Assembly: GCF_032854445.1 (NCBI RefSeq)
Contig: NC_088295.1
Coordinates: forward strand, 26,521,385 to 26,585,384
Direction of reading: 5' to 3'
Length of the DNA: 64,000 bases
From: Liolophura sinensis
Lineage: Eukaryota; Mollusca; Polyplacophora; Chitonida; Chitonidae
In this document: positions 45,401-57,400 of the stretch, piece by piece
Layout: each line of letters opens with the position of its first letter
How positions within the stretch are numbered: position 1 is the first letter of the stretch
The notes under the pieces: generated by a model
What the model saw: only the letters and a program-made list of their open reading frames with translations
Told to the model about the DNA's origin: nothing
Databases searched by the model: none
Translations under genes and position numbers: made by a program

Positions 45401-48400
45401 CTACACCTTTTGTATACATGCATTTCAGAAGTCCAACGGCTAATATTAAACAGATGTTACCTATTAAAAGATGATCTTTTTCATCACAATATACATGTAG
45501 TTCGGACACTTTGAAAGTATACCCCAATTCAACAAGATCAACTCTACGTGTGTGTGTGTAAGTGAAGAATATGTCCTACAAGCCCTTTCGTATCAATGAG
45601 ACATACTGATTAACTTCCTTCTACATAGATCAAACCAAATACACGTAACAAGTACAAAACAACTTTCAAAAGATATATGGATAACTAACAATCAGTATAA
45701 CTTGAATGTTGAGCCTGGCAAATTTTTACGTCCTACATGTTGTATGTCAGGACATCAAAATACCAATGAAAACAAACTGTTCAAGGAATCTGAGCTAGAT
45801 GCTGATCAATTTAATAAATGTTGTTTGTCATATTTTCTTACAGAGAATAAGCAAAATAGTCTGTATGCACATAAAAACGCGAATGTAATTCAAGGGAGAC
45901 AAGTAAACAACACATATATAAATTCCCCAATTACCTCCCTTGGATAAACGTCTTTTTTTAAAAAACACATCTCACTTTCAAGACGTTCACACACTTACTT
46001 GTTCCCACCATATGAGATATTATGGAACAAAGTATTAATCCATTGTCCCTTTCTAATACAATCAAGATGCAATATTTGGCATGTTCCTATTGTAGAATTG
46101 CATGCAGATGTTTGTGAATTGGTTATTTACAGTATACAAGATCACATGACACAGTTCCATTTTAAATTGTGAGGTCAAATAGCTTGACACTTCAGGAAAA
46201 TCTTCTTCAATTGATAAAATTTCTCCACTTATATATTCTATATACATATGTAAGGTATGTTAAAAAGACTGTCATCAAACTTGTAACAATATCCAACATG
46301 TACTGTTTTTCTGTTGGGCACAAGGATGGCATGGGAACTTCGACAGGCAATGACAAATGTATCCTGTCCTCCTTAAGAGTCTATATCAGAGCTTTTTGGC
46401 AAAAAAGTCAATCAGTGGAAAATCGATCGAATTTATGCTGTTATTGTAGAATCGCCAAAATAATTACCTTTCACAAAATATCAACCTTGTTTGTGTACAA
46501 GTAACCGTTGAACGGTAATAATGCATACTGTTATTAAGTTCCTAAAATTTACGTAACTTTTTGAGACCCGAGACATTATTTTAACACTATAAACAGCAAA
46601 GGTACATGTACGATCCTGACACATACTGAAAGGCAATAATTTCAACTATCCTTGATAACTACAGGAAATTTGATTTGATGAGTAAATTTTTTTTCAAAAA
46701 ATCTCTGGTACAGCCTCTTTACTGTCTAGTTAGAGTGTGCACAGAACAACAAATTATTCGCTTCATTCATCAACAGCCTGCATCCGTTCAAGTGAAGAAA
46801 TCTGTGAGGCCCAACTTAGCAGCCTAAGTATTACATTAACATTAAGGTAATATTTTCCTTGCACACCAGGAGACAAAATAACAACGTGCATGCATTAATA
46901 ATAAGCTTACCTGCTTCTTGGTAAAAACATGGATCCCTCAATGAAGACCGAGCCTGACAGAAGAATGTACCAGCATGTACTCAACTCCCCCTGACTGCAA
47001 ACAACAAAGGAAGAAATGTATAGAATTAGGAAGACTAAAAATAGAAATGAAAAATGATTCCTGGTAGGGTTATGCCTGTTAGTATTGTAGGAAAAGAGCA
47101 CCAAGTTCAATGGTGCATTTACATACACTGCTGTCAGATTAAGGACTAACCAAAACTACATGTATCAATACTGTACTGGACAAACTGGCTATGATACATG
47201 TAAGCATGCACATGTACCTATAATAAATTGACGAGACCTTCATTCTGTAGAGAGCAGATGTTATGGTCCTAACCAGGAATACTAGGTTTCTTAAAAGGAT
47301 TTCAGATTCAAACACCCTGTTAAAAGACTTAAACTCATGCTCATTAATCCACTTAAGTGATTCATTACTCTTTGTTCTTGAATTGCCATGTCTTTTAACA
47401 GCCAAAATGCTGTGATTCTAGTAATCAAGTCACAATAGAAGTTAGCACATAATTCATGCCACATGCTAATTTAGCTTTCACTGTGACATGTCCATGTACA
47501 TTTACACACAGGCCTCCATGAGTTTTGAGCCATTCTATTCAACACATTCACAGGCACAAAAAGTGTATGACAGGGTATTGTCATAAATTCAATAGACTGT
47601 GCCTTCACAGAATAGGATCACAAAGCCTCATGCTGACGTTTCCAACATAGGAAATACCAATGTAGATCTTTCATGTATGTTTTCCAATGCTGCAGATAAT
47701 GTTAAAATCCCTTAAAATCAGGCACATTCATAATGCAAGGGGAACAACTTGTCGGAATAAAAACACCTAGAGGATTGTACAATGTGTACTTTTATGCTCC
47801 TTGTTATAACTGTGATGTCCCTCCTGTGTAGGTGCCTAGTGTGGACTGTACTGGTTCAGTAATCTGTGTCATGTGCATTGTGACGTAATTACGTGTAGGT
47901 AAAAAAGGATAATAGTTATTCTGTCCTTAAAAGTGCAAGCAGCAACATTATGCACAGCTGTGATAATGAAAACCCCCAAAACCTTGATTTAAAAAAAATC
48001 AACAGGTGCATTCTAAAATAAGTATCTACATCAAGAAAATCTAATGATCCCATCATCAGATCCACAAATACATGTAGGCTTACCTGTAAATGAAAAAATA
48101 TGTTTTACACTATCACAGCCCATGCCGTGACCTTAATAGTTTAAGCAAATATACACACATTTAATTACTGAGAATCATGACGAAACAATATTTTTTACTA
48201 ATGCAGATATTAAAATATTTCTCTCCTACAAATAGCCAAGCCAAGCATGCTAACAGGTTCATTCTTTTTGGCTTGGTTCAACACGTTAATTGTAACACAG
48301 TCAATTACATACAAGTTAATAATAGTCACTAAAATAGTAACATTAACTTTACAAATATGCTCTCAAGAGTGAGGAAATATAGGACAGATACATACTGTAC

Positions 48401-51400
48401 ATGTATGAAATTACCTTCATATAAGAAAGCATGTCCTCTGTATAAAACAATTGGATTTTACAGGTGTTTAAAACTCTATTTATGTGCGGAGGTCTGTCAT
48501 AGGTCCATCATGTAAGCGAAATATCCTTGAGTATAGCGTAAAACACCAATCAAATAAATCAAATAAAATTAAACTCTATTTCTACAGTAGATATATACAT
48601 AATTGGATGATGCCCTACTTTTTGAATACTGTAGTTAACTTTTTTAAAATCCTCTATTAAGGCGATAATCAGAAGACGACCTAGTGAATTAAAAAGTTAA
48701 ATGAGGAAGATTACTATTAATGAGCACAATTGGCTTCATCCCAGTGGATAGAGTAATTATTAAGGGAGTGGGAACTGTCTCTGTCTGTCATTTATTCAGC
48801 TGGTTCTGTATTCATGATACTCATATCTTTAGTAACCGTCAGAAAAACAAAAGGGCTTTCATTTTTTTTTTTACGCTGTAATATTAACTAACCTGAAAAT
48901 CAGCATTGTTTATTGTTTACAGTATCAAAGGCCAAAATGTACATGGTGTCAACATACACATTAGTCATTGTGGTGAGCCTCGCTACTAGTTTGGCGACCC
49001 GAATATTCCTACTTGTACTTGTAACATGAGGTTGATGTGTATGCTGGTCAGATCCACAACTGAAATGTGTACAACTGGTATGACAGTGGACACTTATACA
49101 TGTACCTCGTGTCTTTAACACTTAACCTTGGATATTTCATTATTACTCACATCTTCTGTCCAGGCATTTGGAATAGATGATGCATTTAGATGACGCTTAT
49201 GACTTGCCTATTTATTTACGTGTACCTGTCTTCACAGCCTACATGTATACATCAATCATTAGCAATCCACTACAATTACACACAACTGCCTGTGTAACCA
49301 ATACTTTGAAATATTCTGAGAGAGCTTTGGGGCGCAGAGAAATAATATGCAATAAAACAGTTTTATGATGCTTGTTCCTTCAATGATATCTGACATAATT
49401 ACCATAAAATGTAAGTCCACATGCTAGGCCTAAAGTCACACACTTGTACAAATATCCCATTTCTTTTTATATATTCATGTACATGGATTTAGAAAACATT
49501 TGATTTAAAAATTTACATTTTCAGTATATCCATAAGGTGCACTGCTAACAGCAAAATGTCCATGACCCTGTGCAGTATAGATGTGTGTTGACCCTGTATA
49601 TATGGCGCAGACAAACACCTTCTTATGATAACTTAAAACAGATGTTTCAACTTCAATGACAACAAGCAAAATAAGTTGTTTCTTTTGGAATGTTTTTCTG
49701 TCCACAAATCAAATTGGTGGTGAGACTGAAATCTGATCCCTGACAGCCTCCATTCATTAATCTCCACACTGTTGAGTTTCTTTACATTGCTATGTTCCTT
49801 TACATGGGTGATCATAAACCCAATAGGCCAGGCGACCACCACCATCTGAAACTTTATACATCAGCACACCAGAACTTGCCACTCATCCATGGACAGGACA
49901 GCTGCAGGTCTATGAGACATTAGCATTTGGGAATGCAACAAATCTAAGAATGGTATGGAAGAAAGACCAGTGTTTGCTTGTGGTGAAACATACATGTACA
50001 TGAATGTCAATTTATATAGATAAAAGTATATGTGTGCCTTTAAAAAAGTTCGCCAAATATGCTGGCATGTATGTGCATGTAATTTACTACTGATTATATC
50101 TTTAATCTTTTAAAGATTACATACAAGTAAAGTTAAGATGATTAGAGTGCCTCAAACATAAAAAATACAAATGCTTGCAGGATTGAAAAAATCACCCAAG
50201 TTTTTATTCCATCTTTCATGTAAGGGTACTGATGGTAGCATAGTGTGGCATGGCCAACCTGACTAACATCCTTTCGGCTTTCCCTCAACCCACCCTGCTC
50301 CCAGCTCTTGGTTATAAAGACATGGCCAAGTATCAACAGAGGTCTCTGGATGGTATAACTGTCATAACAGCCATGGACTTGGTAAACACAGACACCCTCC
50401 CACAATCCCCCAGTTGACACAAACAGTAATGAGAGCAGTCTGAATAAAACTCCTCCAGGCAGAAATATCAGGTGTCACTAATTATAGGGCTTCTCCTTAA
50501 AACATTGACTGGGGGGGGGGGGGGTGGTTTTGGGAGAAGAGAGATGGGTCACTACTTAATATCACTCAGAATAGGAAGATAATGTCAAGCTCACAATTCT
50601 CCCACACTATATTAGTCTTACTGGATTGATTGAACCTGCCAGAAAATGAAAATTCATGTTGCTCTGAGGAATGTACATAGGCTGTTTGACAATTGGAAAA
50701 ACAGGTGAAAACTTACTAATTGGATTCCCCAAAAAGCACGTCTGTTAGTAATCTAGTGGTAGTGTATAGCATACACAGCAGAGCAATACATCACGAAACA
50801 GTGCAGTGGCTAAAAAAAACCCACACACTGTCAGTGCCACTTTATTTTTGGCTGACCTCAAATAAACCCGTGATATTTAAGATTCCCTATACTGCCTACG
50901 TGACACGGTGTAAACACTGGAATAAACATCTTAACTACATGTACATGTACAATGGTACTGTATACACGTAACACACATAAGTACATGTGCATGTACATAA
51001 CTTAATCATGGCCAGATGACATGCAAATCGGCAGCTGCTAACATGTACACATACATGTATATTAGGCTACAAATACATGTGGTATACACATGCTATGCAT
51101 CAGTAAGAAACTACATTGTACATGTATCTGTGTCTGAAGTTACACGTGCAGCTTATCACATCAAAATCTACATGCACCTAGAATGAGAGCTGTGCCTCAT
51201 GTATCTCATTGTGAAGTGAGTAAGTACATGTGTAGATGATGTAACAAGGAAGTCTACACTGTGTCATCACTTCCTCAGTGATGAACATGTGGGTCTCTGT
51301 AGCAATAATGCATGTTTTACACCTACTGGTGCATACATGTACATGTATCTCCTGAATGTAGAATATGCTTACAACTCTTTGCCATCATACATGTAATTTG

Positions 51401-54400
51401 GCGCATGTCTTTTGGCTGTACCCCAAAAGAATGTCCTTTTAGCAGATCAATTGCAACAATGTTTTCATATTGCTGCCTGGCAGGACTTTTATGCCTGACA
51501 TGACTCCTTTTGACTGCTTTGAAAAGTTTTTTTAACTTTGCACTACATACATTTTACTATGACTCAGTGTACTTGGACAATCTATGCAGACTGATACAAG
51601 CCCACTTGATACATACAGAGAAGCATTCAGAAGCCAATAAAATTCATTAATCTGAATGGTTTTAATGCCTTACTCAAGATATCTCACTTAAACAATGGTC
51701 ATCAAGTTTATGGGTGGAGTGCCAGGCTTAAATGGCCACTCTTGATAAGCCCCTGGATTTCAATGTGTAAATCACAGTTGAACCACACAGAAATGGATTT
51801 GAACCTGTGACCTAAGTGGCGAGGGGCAGATCGGAAGCACCAAGTACAATGGTTCAACTGAATAACCTAGGGAAAACCCAGAGCCAATAACACAGATGCA
51901 TTTTATGAATTGCACACTAACTACATGCGCACTACTGTAAAAATTGAGTGAACAGCACCATTTACTTCCACATTTGCCATATAAATGTTTTCTTTCAGCT
52001 GATTTTTTTTTCCTGACCTCATGTTACCAAGCCTGGAAAGAAGCTGCAGGCAAGAACAATGCCCTGCACTACCAGTACATGGTATTTTGACAGGTGCAAC
52101 TGTTTGGTACATGGCAAAACTGTTGTAGATTTTTTAATAACATGGGTAGCTTGAAAATTTGCCAATTGAGTTGTTCACCAACTTAAAAATAATTTTCCAG
52201 GATGTTGCACACCAATAGCTGAATGTTCGCCTGTAGTTGTAGGATAGAAGCTCAGAGATATCTGTAACAGTTTTAATGTCGTAAGGTGTTATAGTAAAAA
52301 GTTGACATCAGACAACATTTGTTGGTCACTATCCTTAGCTCCTTTACTGAGTACTCACATAGCATAGCAGTGTGCTGTGAGATAAGGAAATTTGTTGGGT
52401 TTCCTGGTGGCCACTCAGACAATAAAATCTGGGTGAGGTAGGACAATGACATCTACATGTGCTGTATGCTTGAATTTTTAAAATCAGTTTATTCATTTGA
52501 TTGTTGGTTGAAACTACCAACCTATGGCAAGTTAAATAAACTTCCACATAAGTGACATTCAGATATGCACACTATGTTCCTGGAAGAACAGGCACATGAG
52601 TGTCGTCCACTGGTTATTGTCAACAAGGCCTCAGTGAGAGTGAAGAATATACAAATTTCCTGTCTAAGACTGGGTTTGAATCCACACCTTGTGGAATTTA
52701 TAATGTTAAGAACAGAAGCATTAATATACCATTTCACAAACAAACAATGAAAAATAAGTGGGAAGAACTCACCAGTACAGTATGTCATTGGCTTCGTGAT
52801 ACTCATATCGCACTGTTCTACAGAGAGCTCGTAAAGCAGGCTCTCTCAGAGAGGCCAATGCCTCCATCCCATGAAGATAAGAGAAGAGAACATCCAGGTC
52901 CTGCAAAGATATAAGCACTGATTAAGAGCAGATCAAACTATTAAACTTGTCATTCCCATAGGGCACTGGTACCGGAGCTGTATTTAGCAACAATAAAGCT
53001 GTTCACTAACCTGTGTCATGTGTGCATATGATTAAAGTTTAGCACGTCAATACTTGTGATCATATGGTAAGATAACTCACTGGTATAGGATATGTACTTT
53101 CCTAATCACCACTGACTAGAGGTAACAGGTCTACCATTTGGTCATAAGCATAATAGGGGAGTTTTGACCTTGCCACGTCATGGCGACGTTTGTTTTTATT
53201 GTGATGATGTTACTTTATGGCATGGTGGGTGAATACTTAATATTATCCATAACAGATGACTTTTATTTCCCCAATTCATATTTACTTTAGAGAATCTGTA
53301 TTGAATGTTTAGCCGTTGTTTTAAAAAGCAATGAAAATAAACATGATGGCCTTCAACTGAGCCCAGGTCTAAACATGAGTTACAATGTTTCTAAATGGAA
53401 TCAATACATTTCACACATTTCAATCATAATGGATGAACAAAATTTTTGTTGAAGTCATCACTCCAAAGATCCAGTATCTTCACCCCTGTCATGTCATAAA
53501 GCGATGAAATTACAGCACATTACCATAAATTTTATAATAATAACATATCACCATACTTTTTATTTATTTGATTGGCGTTTTATGCAGTACACAATATTTT
53601 TCACTTATGAATCTTAAGACAGTTCTTTGCCATGTTTAACAAACATGATTAGCAATTACATACAATTACTGTATATTTCCATAAGCATGCAAAAATGTTT
53701 AAGACAAAAATAAAAAGCCTTTAAAAACCACCTCTATCAGTACCATAGTTTACTACAACATATTAAATTCATACTGGATCTGACACTGTGAATGAAAGCA
53801 CTCTTAACATTATAAAGATCCATCAAAGCCATCCTTTACACTGAGCCATCATGTATCACATACAATGTAAAAATGACCCCTATGCTTCTTCACAAAAGAG
53901 GACTTGGGCCAGGTAATGAACTAGCTACTCTTTCTAGTCCCTCACCATACTTGTCAAAGCTGCTTTTCTTCTTGCTCCTCTTTACCACATATATATCCAT
54001 TTAAAATACAATGATATTTAGCTGAAACTTTTGAAAGTTTCACTCTGAACAATAAGTGGCTCTGGATAGACAACGTGATGGAGATAAATACTGTTTCCCT
54101 ACACTGTCCGCTCCTCACCATCTTTGTTAAAGGTGTCATTCTTCTTCTTGTTCCTCGTCCCTGTTAGTACTAAGGAATCATGCCATGTCTAACCTGATGT
54201 GACACAGGCTGTAACAGAGCAGTACCTAGTAATTCTCAAACTGCTCTTACCACAGCCTTGTACTGACTTTGCTACATGTACATTTATCTCCAGCCATAAC
54301 AAACTTCGTAAGTTTACATACTAATCCACATGTTCTTGTACACAAACCTGTCCAGTTTGTTACACTACCACTCTACCACTGACTGGTACACTAGCTCTCG

Positions 54401-57400
54401 ACTTGTTATATCTAACTAACTCAAGGTGAGCCGAAGCAGAGTTCAGATGGACTGGTACTAGGGACCTCAGAAAAACCACATTTTCTACATTGTTTTTAAG
54501 TGATTCATTCCATTAAGACTGTTCTCCAAAGATCCTTTCACTGACAGTAGAACATCCGTGTCACCCTCTGTGGAAACAGGTTTATTTGTTTACACATTAG
54601 TGCTCTCTTCATACTGCTCATAATTAACTAGATGCAAATATAACAAAAATGTAGCTATCAGTATTGTTTATGATAACCTCAAGTCCGTATTCTATTTATG
54701 ATCAAAGACGATCATATTCAAATCAGGTGTAAATGGTCTACTTTGTCTACTCTGTATAAAAAGCAGCGAGCGCCTACATGTATTTACCTGTACACGCTGG
54801 TGATTAGTCAGCCCAGGTGTGTCCTCACACAAGGAAATACAGGATCTACTACTTCACTATGACCACTTTATTTGAAGAAGTGAATGGGCAATTGACAAAC
54901 ATCTACATGTACTTTCTGACATTTCCTCCATACATATAAGTTACTTTATGGTTTCGGTTATAAATACTAACAAGGTGCAACATTTTCTTATTTACCCTAC
55001 ATATAATTCCTCAACCTTTTTGCACATACGAAAGAGCAACTTTCAGTGCAATTTATGCACACTTTATATTTCATTTTAGAGACATTAACTACATTGTTTG
55101 GGTTGGCCAGTTTCAGGGCTTCAAAGAAGTATTCTTTTATCAGTCTACACAGAATAATGCCTTGAGAACATACTTGAATAGGAACCTCGTGTATGTCTAT
55201 ATGCACACTTATACTCTTACTGTATCATGCTAGTTTACTGTAAAAAAAAAAAAGAAATACATATTTGTGTCATGGCATATTTGAATACACTCGTGAAATG
55301 CATGCTGCCGCAATAAAACAAGTCAATCTTATTAAATATTCTGTTTTCCACGTGTACATGTAATTTAGTGGGATGAATTACTGAGGATCAGATATGATCC
55401 CCTGAGAGGCAAATTAATACTAATCAAACTAACTGTACAGTACATTGACTAGAGGTGGCTCCTCTGCAGCTGTATATACTGGGCTGAAACAAATTAAAAC
55501 AAATCAGGGTTCATTACCCACCAAGTTTTCACTTCTATATTTAACGCAGATTAATGTTCACACACCTCTCTGTTTAGTTCATGGGCATATTTGCACCTAC
55601 TAGTAAGGTCTTTGGTCAGAAATTATTGCTTTTTGGCATGATGTCCTTTAATCTGATCAAGCTCAAACAGACTTCATATGTTACTGATGTACATGCATGT
55701 ATATTGTACATGTACTGCTACTGTGCATGTATCTGTCATGTTTGCCTGTATGTCTGTATATACCCTAATTCATCTAATTTTTAGGACACCTGGTCTGCTC
55801 TTTTGGCAGATATACATGTAATTGTAGCAACAATATTTAGTTTATTTTATTCACATGGTTAGTCCATCTAATGAACAATATATTCATGTCTTTACTATTT
55901 CAAAAATTCTGTTCTAAAAAATTTGGGTATGTATAGTGTACCAAGACTGTGACCATCTTACAACATGCTCCTTAGTCATATCCATGTCATGTAGCACCAG
56001 AAAGTGTATACAGTAGAAATCCTCCTTCTTTTTTGTCTTTAATGTCAATATAAGCCATAAAAGACAGCATAAAAGGTGACTGCAAAAATGTGCAATTTAA
56101 ACATAATTTACTTTGGCTTTTAACCCATTGCTATGTTTTGATCTTATCTATTCATGTATGAAATCTTGCATGGTACATTACACTATGTAACAGGAAGATA
56201 ATTGCAGCCTGGTTGTGAGTGCCCATCTTCCCTTCACCTACATTAAAACTATGTACCAGTACACAGATTCTGAGCAGCAGTGCCATACACAGGTATTGCA
56301 TTAACCATGGACTTAAAATAGAGCTCCAGCCTAACCCTAGGCAACGTTATGTGGCAATCAATACAAGCTAAGTATGAGTCATGCTATTGTCATAACTGTG
56401 CTCTGAAGGCCTCAAGTTCTGCATATTTAACCAACTTTAACCCTAAAGGTATACATGTATATGTATAATAAAACAGATTATAACTGTGTCTGGTAATTGA
56501 AACCTTCCCAGAGGTACAATGTAACAAAAAAGGGTCTCTCATTCTCCCGGTTTCTTGTTGTGATAATGTATATATTCATCTGTATTCTTGTAACAGGAAG
56601 CCTGTACTTCCTGGGCAGGTTTGTCACTGGGTGCACAGTTTAATAGATAACAAGGTCGTTTTTCTCGCCATCAATGGGTCAGCTCACCTCAGGTAATCAA
56701 TACCAGAAGCTGACCTACTCAGTCTTGCTAGTAATACATGTACCACCTACTGATACAAATGCTCACATTCATGTACAACTCTCCATTTCGTATATGTATC
56801 CATCTACAGTAATATGAAGATTTACACTGCCTAGTGCATGATACATGTGTACATGTATGCAGATCTATTAGGCATTTTGACAAGAACACTTTTTGTGAAA
56901 TAGATGTATATGAATACAATTACAAGATATAACAGATTTCCATACATTGCATTTTTTAATATTATGCATGTCTAGACATCAAGCTAAAGCATGTAATTCA
57001 TGTAGATTAAATGTAAATGCATAATATTAAAAAGTTTTACAAAAATCTGCAATTCAAAAAAATTCACACTGAAAACATAATTCGTATGTGTTCATGTCCC
57101 TGTATATGCACACACACACAAGTTCTAACATGGAAATTCGAAAATGTGAGCCTAAATGGCATACATGTATGTACTGTATGTCAAACATCAAGTCAATCCC
57201 CTCTGCAGCATTCAGAACTTCTACATGTGGACATATACTTTACTTAAACACATACACATGTAAATAAAATATACTATAATATATACTGTGAAACTAGTGC
57301 TAGAATTGTCCTGAGTTCCATAATTACTTAATTAGTACACTAATCATAACTTTCTTAGCAGAATGCTATATGAACAATCAACACGTGTAAACAATGAACC

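Larger units (their letters stand above)
21037..46910 (-). other. Giant intron between exons 3 and 4 (25.9 kb)
   Basis: This single intron interrupts cNMP-binding domain 1. It holds two SINE copies (21951, 35776), decayed SINE tails, CA and TA microsatellites, a perfect small hairpin near 28.1 kb and several enhancer-like AT-rich blocks. There is one unexplained exon-like segment at 24020-24152. I see no other convincing coding sequence on either strand. Confidence 0.8.
46995..52772 (-). other. Intron between exons 2 and 3 (5.8 kb)
   Basis: No exon recognised. It contains a SINE tail (48484-48570), a tRNA-type SINE of another subfamily (51648-51880), a G-tract (50511-50524) and a block dense in the palindrome ACATGTA around 50930-51390. 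Confidence 0.75.
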
